Shown: positions 1 through 10,711, numbered from the stretch's first letter. The stretch: 64,000 nucleotides of DNA from Cordylochernes scorpioides (GCA_030710605.1 CP092865.1:142690682-142754681), one strand, 5' to 3'. A program made the numbers and translations. The notes: generated from the letters alone by a model not told the origin.

Positions 1-187
1 ATAAATGGTTTTTAAAAAACCTATTAAAATAGGAAACTTTTATTTCCTCTTCTTTAGTAGAATATTCGAAAGAAATAGGGAATTCATAAATTACATCTAC
101 AAATTGATTCTTTTTTAATAAAAGACCTTTCTCCAAAATTGTTTCAATAACTTCTTTAACTAAATTTGGCAAAATTTTTACTTCCAT
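1..187 (-). CDS. N-terminal fragment of an unrecognised protein, cut by the window edge
   Basis: An ATG at 185-187 opens a frame with no stop for 62 codons down to base 2, where the window ends. The product begins MEVKILPNLV and is rich in Lys, Glu, Phe and Ile with no low-complexity run, so it reads like real protein and not chance AT-rich sequence. I see no signal peptide, membrane segment or known motif. The start codon sits 3 bp from a triplicated 131-bp unit containing a TATA-like run, which fits a transcription start just upstream. It could be a host gene, an endogenised viral gene or a TE gene; the visible part cannot decide. Confidence 0.4.
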   Translation of the reverse strand, partial: MEVKILPNLVKEVIETILEKGLLLKKNQFVDVIYEFPISFEYSTKEEEIKVSYFNRFFKNHL

Positions 188-190
188 GTT

Positions 191-321
191 GCTTTCACTC
201 TGTATGAAAGCTGACAATATGAGAAAATATCGGCCTATATATATATATATGCGCCTGACATTACGTCATATACGTGTAACATTATTCCAATAAGGAATAA
301 GGAATGGTCACCTATGACGTA
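191..321 (-). promoter_or_regulatory. Candidate promoter for the edge ORF, proximal copy of the 131-bp unit
   Basis: Read on the minus strand, the unit gives two TGACGT-type sites, then a TATA-like run (236-250), then about 50 bp to the ATG at 187. That is the order and spacing of a TATA promoter with CRE/ATF-like upstream sites. Function is inferred from motif order only; the same motifs recur in the two distal copies. Confidence 0.35.
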
Positions 322-583
322 GCTTTCACTCTGTATGAAAGCTGACAATATGAGAAAATATCAGCCTATATATATATATATACGCCTGACATTACGTCAT
401 ATACGTGTAACATTATTCCAATAAGGAATAAGGAATGGTCACCTATGACGTAGCTTTCACTCTGTATGAAAGCTGACAATATGAGAAAATAACGGCCTAT
501 ATATATATATATGCGCCTGACATTACGTCATATACGTGTAACATTATTCCAATAAGGAATAAGGAATGGTCACCTATGACGTA
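191..583. repeat. Three tandem copies of a 131-bp unit
   Basis: The same 131-bp unit starts at 191, 322 and 453 with only scattered differences (for example cggcc/cagcc before the TATA run). Each unit holds an inverted pair (CTTTCA...TGAAAG), a TATATATATA run, a CRE-like near-palindrome TGACATTACGTCA, a second TGACGT and a short repeat ATTCCAATAAGGAAT. The near identity of the copies implies recent duplication. Confidence 0.9.
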
Positions 584-589
584 GGAGGG

Positions 590-832
590 CAATTAAAGTG
601 AATTGGGAATCCTTAGGGCAATTAAAATGACGGCCAGCTATTTAACGCACATATAGGACATAAGCCAATTAAAGTGAATTGGGGATGCAACACATTTAAA
701 AAAAAAAAGTTGTATTTAAAGTTTATTACGGGGAATCTCCAGACGTAAGCCAATTAGAGTGAATTATGATACACAAATTTTTTGAAGCGGGCTCTAATAG
801 GACGTACGACAATTAAAGTGAATTGGGGATGC
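590..832. repeat. Four spaced copies of a CAATTAAAGTGAATTG motif
   Basis: The core CAATTAAAGTGAATTG appears at 590, 666, 751 (one change, then diverging) and 810, with a half copy at 619. Spacing is 76, 85 and 59 bp. Two copies continue identically with GGGATGC. The core is an imperfect palindrome (CAATT...AATTG). Sequence between copies is unrelated, so this is not a simple tandem array. Confidence 0.6.
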
Positions 833-879
833 GCTTTACTAAACTACTGGCAATAATTTTTTTCTGGACCTTTTATCTT

Positions 880-1194
880 GCATATAAAGGAAGAGATAAT
901 ATACATATTTACATATGTACATTTTTGTATTTTCTCCATCTGGACCTTCCTGCAGCGGGCTTCGGGATACACGCCCAGAGCTAATTCCAGTTCTTCATCT
1001 TTTAATTCTCCTCGTCGTTGTCCTTCTGTGGAGGATTGGTCAGTTTGGACAGGGCCAGTGTCATCTTCTCGTCCTTTCCTCGGTGGGGGATTCTCCACCT
1101 GGACAACAAACACTTTGGCGAGACACTGTACATATATGATGTAAAATGTTTACATCATTGTTGGGTCTGTTTTGTGAAAATATGGCCCAACATC
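880..1194 (+). other. LTR-like terminal piece X1 ending in a TGTTGGG...CCCAACA hairpin
   Basis: The last 34 bp (about 1161-1194) form an imperfect hairpin TGTTGGG...CCCAACA. The preceding roughly 110 bp match, in inverted orientation, 10712-10820, including the tract around ATGTTTACATCATTGTTGGG. Farther upstream the match continues with a gap of about 100 bp. TG...CA-type ends suggest an LTR, but no partner in direct orientation was found. Short ORFs here overlap in several frames and look accidental. Confidence 0.45.
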
Positions 1195-3124
1195 AGGATA
1201 TTCGAGAGGCAGAATTTTCAAGAATTGATAAGACCAAGGATAACGTTTACACAGGTATATGGGGATAAAGCAGCTATTTAAACAAAATAATTATGTTTTA
1301 TGTTTTAAATACTTTCAGTGGAAGCAGATGCCACTACAAATATTCAGTCCAATAACTTTTCAAATTTAAAGTCATGCATTATGAGTCATCATGGGATTGA
1401 CGCCTTAAGTGGCGTTCATGGAGATTAACCGAGCTTGCAAAAGACTAGGAGAAGTGAAGCATGTCACGCCAGTGTACTAAGACATAATCGAGAAAACTTA
1501 CGTTGAGCCAATTGAAATCAATGGAGATTTAAGAAATAAGAGATCTTATTCTTCGAATTTTAAATTAGTTTCGATTACGCGACATGGACGGCGTTATAAG
1601 TTGGGTGAAAGTGATTCGGCCACGCAAGGGATGGTCTCCTGGAAGTGGTACGATTATATATTACTTATAGATTGCCGGGCGGGTTCGCGCATGAAATATT
1701 CAATGTCGTCAAGAAATGATAACTAATTAAAGAAACACCCTAGAAGATTGGGGTTCAACAAGATGACGACATAAAAAGGGCACAACAAAGTGCACTGGTA
1801 GCAAAATGAGATCTTGCTATTGTGTGGGCAGCCACTTCTTCCTGAAATGTGCAACGGATGTTAGTCCCAGAGTTAAGTCCTTTGAGGCGGCATTTCCCTT
1901 ACAGATGACGTAAAGACGCATGGCAAAACGGCACATAAGTTTGTTTTTACCTCAATTCCTGTCATAAACTTAGTGGACCAATAACAGTAAAACTTTAAAA
2001 AACCTCCATACCCTGTGTGAATATTTAATGCGAAATGAGCGATTCAATTCTAAGAGCCGCTATCCTGTAAAATCAGAATTGTACCCCATCCAGTTTTTTT
2101 TTTCAATGGTAGCTGGTGTAAGATATTTCCAGACCTTTTTTTTTCATTGCTGTCATATAATTTGAAAAACGAGAAGATCACACTATTTGATCTAGTTTAT
2201 ATCTAGCATCTATATGAGTTCAATAAGACTGATGAACGAAAATCGAAGACTAATGAGCGAGCCTACCAAAGGGGAACTAGTTTAATAGGCCTACAAGTGG
2301 TAGTTGAAGCAAACTATTTATCCAATTTTTTGTGTTTTAACTGGTCTATAATATTATGGATTTTTTTTTTTGTTGACAAGGTGACTACCTCGCCGAGTGT
2401 GTATAAAGGGTTTGAAGTCATAGGCTGTCAGAATAATATTATACTAGTATTAATTAATATTTCATTCTGATATACAGAAAAACAGTGAGAACAGCGGCTT
2501 TATCTGTAAGCTACCCTAGCTAGCGAGTTTCAATGCCCCCCCCCCCCCCCCCCGGGATAAGCCTATCTCCTCAAGGGGCAGAGACTAGGGGGAGAAAACA
2601 CGACCTGAAGGATTATCCTTTGATATTTCATGGCAGCCCCCCTAATCTTTCACCCTGAACGATCTTTTTTCTGGCCTTTAGCACTAAGCTGGCAGGGGAG
2701 GTTAGCCTCCCAGGATAACTTTAAATAACTTTAAATAATGGATCGAGAGAGATTCGATTCCCGATGAAGGGTTTCTTGTTAGCAACTCTTGAGGTACAAA
2801 GGTGTTATAAAATATGATGGAGAAATAATAGAGAGGTTATAGGAAGATGATGATAAATGATAGTAAAATTAGAGAAAGATGATAGAATGAGAGTATAAAT
2901 TAATGTTGAAGGAGAGGTAGTTTCTATCTTCCAATTAGTTGCTTTCATGAGCACTTTCGTGCCGTCCGTTTTGAGACACCTCCCCCTCTTTTTCAATTAT
3001 TTTTTTTTTACAAATATTTTCTCCCATCTTCCATCCTTCCGCCCTGAAATTTTCATCCTTCCATTATCCATCCCTAAACCCACTTTTAATCGGGAATATT
3101 ACAGGAACCAAAAACTACTGAATC
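1195..3124 (+). other. Gypsy C leader, noncoding
   Basis: No credible ORF. From 1195 to about 2700 the sequence aligns with the reverse complement of about 57240-58740, for example the AATATTATTCTGACAGCC-type tract near 2430 and the GGTCTCCTGGAAGTGGTACG tract near 1631. Two independent copies with conserved noncoding sequence support a real element leader. A poly-C run interrupts it. Confidence 0.6.
2536..2553. repeat. Poly-C run of 18
   Basis: Uninterrupted run of 18 C followed by GGG. It lies in the gypsy C leader; length may be unreliable in the assembly. Confidence 0.9.
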
Positions 3125-4105
3125 ATGCCCTCAGAAAGCGAGTACCCCCACCCCAGCCAGGCATCGTTGCCCTCCACCCTATTCCATCTGGAGAAGTTCG
3201 AAGGGGAAGGCCTGGTCCCCTTTGATAAGTGTAAAGGGGATTTTGAGAAAGTCTATAACCCCGGAAACGTATACTCCTAGACAACCACCTCAGGGGCTCA
3301 GCCAGGGAGTTCGCCCTACAGTCCCAGCAGATAAAGATGGGCTATCAGGAGCTCAAGGAGAGTCTGGGGAGAAGATTTAAAAGGAAGACTTCTACAAGAG
3401 AAATGAGAAGCCAATTCTTCTCTTGCAGACAAAGGGTAGCTCTTGCAGACAGAGGGTAGGGGAAAAGGTCAGGGAGTATGCTGACCGAGTGAGAGGCCTC
3501 GCCGCAGGAGCGGAGTCAGGAGGCCTGAGGATAGACATCTCCGAGGTCGCCGACGTCTTCGTCACTGGACTCTGCCCCAGCCTTTGGGACAAGGCTCACT
3601 TGTACCAGGATGAGCCCTGGGAGAACTTAGTAAATAAGTTACAATGGTTGGAGGAGAGAGACATAGAATATAGAGAGGGCCTGCAAGTCAGTCAAGATAA
3701 AAACGGCCAGAGGCTAGGTGAATTGACGGCCCAGATGGCCAGGATGGAAGAAAAGCTGACGGCCCTCGAACAGAAAATTTGGCTCTAAGGCGAGGAAGAG
3801 AAAATAATGCGGTGGAAAACAACTACGAGAAATGGCCCAACACGCCGAATTACAGGAGGAACTACAATCGAGGTACCCCGGCCAGGAATGAGCTAAGAAG
3901 ACCCCAACAGAATAACAACAGAGAAAGGCCGCAACAAGGGCCCTCCAAGAACCAGAAGGAGAACAATAGTCAAGATGCACGAGACAAAGGAGTCAAGGAC
4001 AACCCCACTGGTAGGACCGAGGCTACCAGACCTCCCTTCAGGTGCTACAACTGCAATGAACACGGACACATAGCCAGGAACTGCACCAGCAATCCAAAAA
4101 ACTAG
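3125..4105 (+). pseudogene. gag: Gypsy C gag, frameshifted
   Basis: Gag packages the element RNA. An ATG at 3125 starts MPSESEYPHP. The reading then has to move between frames near 3277, near 3430 and near 3780 to remain gag-like, so there are at least three frameshifts. Recognisable parts are a capsid-like helical stretch (ESLGRRFKR..., then WENLVNKLQWLEERDIEYR), a coiled-coil-like tail (ELTAQMARMEEKLTALEQ) and a C-terminal zinc knuckle CYNCNEHGHIARNC of the CX2CX4HX4C type at about 4041-4082. A near-repeat of 18 bp (CTTGCAGACA...) lies at 3424-3460. Position upstream of protease fits gypsy order. Confidence 0.75.
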
Positions 4106-4161
4106 GTCCGGCTTGCCTCAAGGCGGGAGGAGGGTTTGCAGCCAGTTTACCTGCCATAAAT

Positions 4162-4488
4162 ATGTATATACTTAATAAGGGGAGGTCTCTGAGCGGAAAG
4201 TCTCTAAAATTTATTATAGACTCTGGCTCAGAGGCCAATATTGTAAATATTGATTCTATGGAAATATGCGCTGAGGGATTAAATAGGCCAACTTGCCTTA
4301 AAGGCATAAGCGGCAAGTCCTTAAGGTCACTAGGGAGTGAGGTGTTAGAGATAGGAGCAACAGTCAATGGTAAACCTATAAGGGAGGTGAGGACGACCTT
4401 CGAATATTGCCACATGGGAGAAATAGGATTTGATGGCATACTCGGATTACCAGGTTTCCGAGCCCTAAAACTGCATCTTAATAGATGA
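4162..4488 (+). pseudogene. Gypsy C aspartic protease
   Basis: A 108-residue frame carries the retropepsin active site FIIDSGSEANIVN (DSG form) near its start and an ILGLPGF-type segment near its end, matching the usual ILGxDxL region. It matures Gag and Pol in related elements. It stops at 4488 just before RT begins in another frame, and the linker that normally joins protease to RT in gypsy elements (over 100 residues with the primer-grip side of RT) is missing. An internal deletion at about 4480-4490 is the simplest reading. Confidence 0.75.
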
Positions 4489-4489
4489 A

Positions 4490-5998
4490 ATGGAAGAAGT
4501 AGGGATAATAGAGGGGAGTACCTCTCTGTGGAATTCGCCTCTGTTCCCTGTTGCTAAAACAGATGGTAGTGTTTGTATCACCATGGACCTACGCCTAATT
4601 AATGAGGCAACCAAACTCTTCCCGTTCCCGATACCCCGTGTTGAGGACAATCTGCGCGCCTTCGCGGGTGCAAAGGTCTTCAGTACATTAGATCTGACTT
4701 CTGGATTCTTCCAGATTCACATCCCGGAGAGCGACAGGGATTACTTTACCTTCTCTTTGCCCTGGGGAAGATACCGCTTCACGCGTTTGCCGCAAGGAGC
4801 TAAAAACTCAGCACAAATCTTCCAGTGGGTCATGAACTTGGTCCTGGGAGACTTGTTGTTCAATTGCGTTCGTTTGTACATCGATGACGTCATTGTCTAC
4901 AGCGACTCTCACGAGCAGCATGTGGCGGACCTCGCCGCTGTACTCGAACGTCTGAGTAAGTTCGGTTTGAAGGCCAAGAGTGGGAAGAGCTATTTCTTCA
5001 GGGACTCGGTAGAATATCTAGGTCATGTAATTGACCAGAATGGGATCAAACCCATGTGGGATAATGTCGCCGCTCTCATGGATTTGAAACGGGCTCATAA
5101 CATCGAGGCAGTCAGAAGTCTATTGGGTACTGTTAACTACTACCGACGCTTTATACCCAACGCAGGTGGAGTCCTGGCTCCACTGAGCAACTTGTTACGG
5201 AAGGGACGGAGATTTACTTGGGGTATAGTAGAGCAGACAGCCTTTGAGATGGTGAAGGGGGAACTGACCAGTGAGCCATTATTGATTCATCTGACCATAG
5301 AGAGACCTTTCATCCTGAACACTGACGCCAGTGGGATAGCGGTAGGTGCTTGCCTCCAACAGGAGGTTAATGGGGCAGTGAGGCCAATTGCTTATTATAG
5401 CAAACGACTGACAGGTCCTGAGATCCGCTATTCTACAAAAGAAAAGGAGGCTTATGCTGTGGTGTTATCCCTACAACACTTTAAACACCTCCTGGCGGGC
5501 AGTAGAGTAGAAGTGCATACAGACCATAAACCGATCACTTATAATAAGTGGTCTGATTACAAGAACGCTCGATTGTCTAGGTGGGGAGAGATCATCCAAG
5601 ATTTCAACATTACGTTTATTTATGTTCCGGGGAAGGAAAATACGGTGGTCGACTTCCTTAGTAGGTTCCCGTGTGAGGATGATCCTGAGACATCATTAGA
5701 TGAGAAAGTAGTGGCCACAGTGGTTAAAGACCAGAGGTCTCCCTTATTAGATAGTGATCGGGTATGGAGTGCCCTACAGGAGGAAAAGAGATGGGCTCTC
5801 TTAATAAAATATTCAGGGACAAACAGTGTACAAAAAACTATTAAATATAAGAACAGGGAATTTAAGATAGACAAGGGCTACCTTGTTTCCAAGGACAATA
5901 GAGGTATCTGGGTGAAGGTGGTCCCCGAGAAATTGAAAGAGGAAGTAATGAAATACAACCATAACATGCAGAGACAGTGTACAAAAACTATTGAATAA
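4490..5998 (+). pseudogene. pol: Gypsy C reverse transcriptase and RNase H
   Basis: A 502-residue open frame copies RNA into DNA and removes the RNA strand in active relatives. RT motifs run in order: LDLTSGFFQI (residues 67-76), LPQGAKNSAQIFQ (100-112), the catalytic YIDD (130-133) and YLGHVI (176-181). RNase H follows with TDAS (278-281), KEKEAYAV (317-324) and HTDHKP (343-348). All catalytic positions that I can see are present. The N-terminal RT fingers are lost, the frame is uncoupled from protease, and it ends inside a local duplication, so the protein is not functional as a Pol. Confidence 0.85.
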
Positions 5999-6115
5999 GA
6001 AAAGGGAATTTAAGATAGACAAGGGCTACCTTGTTTCCAAGGGCAATAGAGGTATCTGGGTGAAGGTGGTCCCCGAAAAATTGAAAGAGGAAGTAATGAA
6101 ATACAACCATAACAT
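5823..6115 (+). repeat. Local tandem duplication inside gypsy C pol, period 151
   Basis: The segment starting ACAGTGTACAAAAA at 5823 repeats from 5974 with a few changes and a one-base shorter A run. Both copies encode the same linker ending near the integrase zinc domain. The second copy is in another frame and follows a stop at 5996-5998, so the duplication breaks pol. Confidence 0.85.
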
Positions 6116-7423
6116 TCCAATAAGAGGTCGTTTTGGAGTCAGGAAGGTGCTAGGAAGACTGAAGGGAGAGTATTATTGGTCAGGTATGAGGGCTTATGTC
6201 CGAAACTATATACGCAGGTGCCAGGGTTGCCAGCTCTCGAACCAAGGCGTTACCAAGGCCGCTAATGCTCCTCACTTCAAGCCAGACTTCAAGCCACTTC
6301 AAACCTGGCTTTGGACTACATAGAACCGTTGGGAAAGACCCCAAATGGTCATTCTAGCATCCCAGCAATAGTCGACCTATTTACCAAATTTCCTATCTTG
6401 ATTCCTACCAGAGATCAGTGTGCCAGGACTGTAGTGAAGGCTCTCTTGGACAGGGTGATTACAGTATTTGGAGTGCCAAAAACAATACTCTCAGATCGAG
6501 GCACGGCATTCATGAGTAGTGTCTTTAAAGGAGTTTGCAAAGCCACGGGAGTGGACGCTGTGAATTCCACGGCGTGACGACCTCAGAGTAATGGTGCCGT
6601 AGAGAGGCTGAATAGGACAATAATTGAGTCTTTGCGTAGAGATGTGCAGCTGGATCTAATTGGGATAACATCTTGCCCATGACCGATTTTGCTATCAGGA
6701 CCACTGAACATTCTAGCACAAAGTTTTACGCCAGCAAAACTAATCCTCGGACATGAGCTGAGACTCCCACAACCTTTTCAGGAAAAGGAATGTTACCCCA
6801 TTAGCGAAGATTCAATTAACGAAATGGCGGCATTCTATGAGCGAGAATTAACGGATGAGGTAGCCGAGATTAGAGAGGCGGTAAGGCAAACTTACTTGAG
6901 AGAACAGGAGGACGCCAGAACAAAGTTCGAAGCTGCAAAAGTGAAAACTCTCAATGATGGGAACTTAGTTCTGGTAGAGAGAATGCATGAAACGAAGGGG
7001 CGTTACAAATTCGAGTCAAGGTACAGAGGACCATATGAGGTACTAAAAAGGACTGGCGACACTGTGTATCTCTTGAAGGAGATAGAGACGGGAAATTTGG
7101 ATAAATACCATATAGACCGATTAAAACAATACCATTCGCCGACTAAAATCTACCCTCTAGGGGATAATAACGAGGATAGTGATACCAAGAATGACCATTC
7201 CGATAACATTGAAGACCACTGGATCAAACCAATGGGACCAGTTTATTTCCCACATACGAGCATAGAAGTGACGGGACCACACAGGGAGACAACCACAGTC
7301 AATCCACCAAATGAGAGAGGTGGAAAGACAACGAGTATGGGTGACGAAGAGCATGGACTACGCAGATCGACAAGGGTAAGAAATCCTACGAGGTGTCGAC
7401 TCTGTAGTGATTGCATGCACTAA
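5991..7423 (+). pseudogene. pol: Gypsy C integrase with C-terminal tail, broken
   Basis: Integrase inserts the cDNA. The zinc-binding region has one His (YNHN), then GRFG where most relatives have GHFG, then CQGCQ, so the second zinc His appears to be Arg. After a frameshift near 6310 the core shows LDYIEPLGKT, LSDRG and NGAVERLNR, which give the three acidic residues. A TGA interrupts the core at 6575-6577 and another frame break lies near 6680. The last frame (6689-7423) has the GPY-type segment YRGPYEVLKRTGDTVYLL and ends with a Cys-containing tail, CRLCSDCMH. The same tail survives in element E. Confidence 0.8.
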
Positions 7424-8497
7424 CTTGCGTAAATGCTCTGTATGCAGTGAAACATGTACCAATCCATCTGTATTATTAAGTCTTTGGGTAATATTAAATA
7501 ACAATTTTATAGTCTCCTAGTCCGCCGCAGTTTTTTTTTTTCAGAGAGTTTTCAGTTTTTTTTAAGTTATGTATATATTTTTTGTTTTAGTGTTAAGATA
7601 TGATTTAAGATTGAAGTGAGTTCAACAGAATTTTTTTAAGGTTCCTAGTGTAGGTAAATAATAATAGAGTAAGATGATTGTTGCTTCTACTCAAGAAGTC
7701 AAGTTCTTACAATTAAAGATTGATGAAGCATAAAATCCTAGTCAATCCCAATCATTCCTCGGGACAGTGTGGGCTAGCTTGAAACCCTCTAATTCGCTAT
7801 GTCCAAGGTATGAACGTGCATTGGCTAATTAATGAGTGCAGAAATATCAATGAGAAGCTTTAATTGTGGGAGCTGAGGAGGAGGTAGATAGATCTCAGCC
7901 AAGGGACAGAGAGAAGATTGTGCATAGTAACATGCTGATGATAGGATGAGTTTAGCTGGAAATATACCAGTTTTAATATAGAGCGGTGGGTATCAGAAAC
8001 TCTATAATGCATTCAACGTTAAAACTGGGTACAGCCCTGTCAACAGCAGATGCCAGGATAAGAGCAGCAAGTGGATCTACAGGAAGTAGTCCCAGGGAGG
8101 TTGGCGAGATATCAGAAGTTGACAAAAAGCTTTAATAGTTGTGTTTTGGTGTGATCCAGTCTCGCTCTATTTACAAGTGAATGTCTGACTAAACCATTTT
8201 GGCCATGACACCTAGTGTTAGGGCAGGGATAATTTAGGACTATAGATATCGCTTTTTTTTAAATGATAGGTTAGCTAAGAGATGAGGCCACCATTGGCCA
8301 TTTCTTAAATATAAATGGTTAGATAAGAGGTTGTATGAGGCATAGGGTAATTTTAATCGAAGGGAATGTAGCTTCCAAGTTTTATTTATGTTTGATTTCC
8401 CATATGATATGAGTCCTGGAACGTCATTAATTTAGGTATATTTATATCATGAGAAAGGAGTAACTTTGATTAGTACAATAGATTCTAAAACTTAGTA
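7424..8497 (+). other. Gypsy C 3' noncoding region, first part
   Basis: No gene. AT-rich with T runs near 7530 and 7550. From about 7780 the sequence aligns with the reverse complement of about 56100-56800 (for example TCAGAAACTCTATAAT near 7996), so it belongs to the element. No LTR start was found. Confidence 0.5.
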
Positions 8498-9813
8498 CAG
8501 GGTCCATTATGAAAGTAATGAGCATTTACTGGCAAAATACATTTATTGATCGTAATTTGTGCAAATGTTCAATATTCTTCAAAATACATTCCTCCTGCAT
8601 CAATACACTTGCGGAGACGCGTTTGCCACGCCTGAAAGGCACCCTGAAACTCCTCGACAGGAATGCTTCTCAGGAACGTTGTAACATGGTGTTGGATGTT
8701 TTCCACGGTTTCCCAATGTTTTCCTTTCATCTCTCTCTTGAGTCGCGGAAACAAAAAGAAGTCACACGGAGCTAAGTCGGGACTGTAAGGGGGGTAAGGG
8801 ATCACCGGGGTGTTGCTCCGGGCCAGGAAGTTGGTAATGATGAAGGCTGTGTGGCTGGTGGCATTGTCATGGTGGAGCTTGACCGTGTCTTTAATGTCAG
8901 TCCTCACGCGTGCGATCCGGCGTTTCAATCTCCTGAGCACCTCCAGGTAAAAGGCTGAGTTTACAGTTTGTCCCTGCGGTACAAACTCACAATGGACTAT
9001 TCCTCGGATTTCCAAGAAGACAATGATCATCGTTTTGATGCGCGACTTGCTCATTCGCGCTTTCTTTGGGCGTGGGGATGATTTTGTGTGCCATGCACAG
9101 CTCTGCCTTTTCGACTCTGGGTCGTATTCAAACATCCAGGCTTCGTTTCCAGTTACTACAGAGTTCAGAAAGTCCGGTTCATTTTGAATCAAATCCAACA
9201 ATTCTTGACAGCGCAAAACTCTAAGTTCTTTCTGGTCTTGCGTCAACACTTTCGGCAAAAGCTTCGCACAGACCTTACGCATTTGCAGATCCTCGGTCAC
9301 TATCCCATGTACCACAAGTGTGGACATGTGTAATGTGTCAGCAATTTGCTGGATGCTTAATCGACGGTCGGTACGCAAAACTTCGAGCACACGATCCACG
9401 TTCTCGTCAGTTCTGGCCGTTGTTGGGCGTCCTGAACGGGGTTCGTCGGCGACCTCCTTCCGGCCCTCCTTGAACGCCTTGTGCCACTTCCCAGACTGTG
9501 ATCTTGAAATGCAATCGTCCTTAAAGGCTTTTTGCAGCATCCGGAATGTTTCGGTTGCATTTTTTCCAAGCCTCACGCAAAACTTTATGGCGCATCGTTG
9601 TTCAAGCGAACGCTCCATCGCGCTATGTTACAAAAGTTGAAAACACACTTCAAGCAGAGGCATGTATCTCCCCTCACACTGCTCGAACTCAACTGACGAC
9701 CGGATGGATTGAAAGGGCATATCCCTCCACCACATTTCCCCCGGTTTCACCGTGCTGCCATCTATTGTCGCGCCACAAAAACATTATGCTCATTACTTTC
9801 ATAATGGACCCTG
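8498..9813 (-). mobile_element. Mariner DNA transposon, full length
   Basis: The ends are perfect 28-bp inverted repeats (8498-8525 and 9786-9813) beginning CAGGGTCCATTATG, each flanked by TA (8496-8497 and 9814-9815), the mariner target duplication. Total 1316 bp with one transposase ORF. It sits in the gypsy C 3' noncoding region; the corresponding site in E has no mariner. Confidence 0.95.
8569..9618 (-). CDS. Mariner transposase, first catalytic Asp replaced by Asn
   Basis: This 349-residue protein, a usual mariner length, has an intact frame. It begins with a helix-turn-helix region (residues about 5-60, SGKWHKAFKEGR) and a GRP linker (63-65). The catalytic triad should be D, D(34)D. 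D251 (HHDNATSH) and D286 (YSPDLAPCD) are present and separated by exactly 34 residues. The first position reads TGNEAW with Asn158 where families have TGDE. That single change would abolish metal binding, so this copy should be inactive while still able to bind its ends. Translation would start 195 bp inside the right inverted repeat. Confidence 0.92.
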   Translation of the reverse strand: MERSLEQRCAIKFCVRLGKNATETFRMLQKAFKDDCISRSQSGKWHKAFKEGRKEVADEPRSGRPTTARTDENVDRVLEVLRTDRRLSIQQIADTLHMSTLVVHGIVTEDLQMRKVCAKLLPKVLTQDQKELRVLRCQELLDLIQNEPDFLNSVVTGNEAWMFEYDPESKRQSCAWHTKSSPRPKKARMSKSRIKTMIIVFLEIRGIVHCEFVPQGQTVNSAFYLEVLRRLKRRIARVRTDIKDTVKLHHDNATSHTAFIITNFLARSNTPVIPYPPYSPDLAPCDFFLFPRLKREMKGKHWETVENIQHHVTTFLRSIPVEEFQGAFQAWQTRLRKCIDAGGMYFEEY

Positions 9814-9815
9814 TA

Positions 9816-10711
9816 TGTATGCGCTAGGCGATTGTGAAATGGGAAAGGGGGGGTATGAATGGATTTAGCAATGAATGTCACAAGGATAGAATTTAATATA
9901 ATGTTAATCCAAAGGTACTATAGAATAATGTTAGGAACCTAAATAGGTTCGATTTATTTTTATTTATTTATTTGTTAGGATCGGAAGCCTCGCAGGACTA
10001 TACAACTCTCTATTGATAGGAAATAAGCGCTCCAAAATGTTAGTTTCTCTCCTTCAGGGAGTATAATTTTGATTTCTTTAATTTATAAGGCAAATTTGGG
10101 ATCTAGCGGGACGAGGCCTTATACACATGAGGAAGAATCTTGGAGATTTCAGTTAGCCTACATGCTAGGGATACTTGAAATTAGAATTGATGATTGATGG
10201 TCTTCTTTCTCAATTTTTAGGTAAGAGGATAATGGGTGGTTTCTTAGACCACAAGCCAATGCCCATTCTTCTCCTCGCAAGAGGGAACGCTGAGGTATAG
10301 ATGCAATGTTTGATAAATGGGCGGACTTATCAGCCAGGTCGCACAATGAATTTGAAAAGTGCGATGACACGATACCAGGTAACCAGGTGTTTTCCGTAGT
10401 TTCGACGCTCTTCGTGACTGGAATGAGGGACTACAATGGGGTGTCGTACAACTGGCTTACTAGGCGAAGGATCATGCCGCCTACAGAATTTTAGCTAGAT
10501 GAGCTATAGATTAACCAAGCGCTTACGAGAAAAACCTGACAGTCCGGGACTGTTCAGTTGAAGTCCACACAGGTTATCAAAGGTGCATCATTAAAGAATT
10601 AGCTCTGCCATTCGTTCTACTGAAAAGAATTCAAGTCTTAGAAAAATATGTATTTAATAACAAAGTTATATTATTTTAAGACAAGATTATCTTGTTCCAT
10701 ATAAACAGTTC
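9816..10711 (+). other. Gypsy C 3' noncoding region, second part
   Basis: No gene. The tract 9926-10085 (TGTTAGGAACC..., GCCTCGCAGGACTATA..., CTTCAGGGAGTATAATTTTG) aligns with the reverse complement of about 55760-55905 in element E. It ends against the X2 hairpin with no polypurine tract. Confidence 0.5.

Larger units (their letters stand above)
1195..10711 (+). mobile_element. Gypsy element C (Ty3/gypsy), degraded, with nested mariner
   Basis: A plus-strand LTR retrotransposon body: noncoding leader (1195-3124), gag with CCHC knuckle, protease, RT, RNase H, integrase, and a 3' noncoding part interrupted by a mariner. The leader and 3' part match, reverse-complemented, element E at about 54550-58740. 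E also keeps the last pol codons of this family, which proves that the noncoding flanks and the coding block belong together. LTRs are not recognisable on this copy; both ends abut inverted X pieces. Multiple frameshifts and stops make it inactive. Confidence 0.75.

Noticed and set aside
191-583. CRISPR-like array
   Set aside because: The repeat units are 131 bp with no unique spacers; it is a plain tandem repeat.
844-1281. Overlapping short ORFs on both strands in X1
   Set aside because: Four frames are open at once in the same DNA, none has protein-like features, and the region is an LTR-like repeat.
2745-2770. GATTCGATTCCCG, resembling a tRNA B box
   Set aside because: No A box or cloverleaf at the right distance; not a tRNA or a recognisable SINE.
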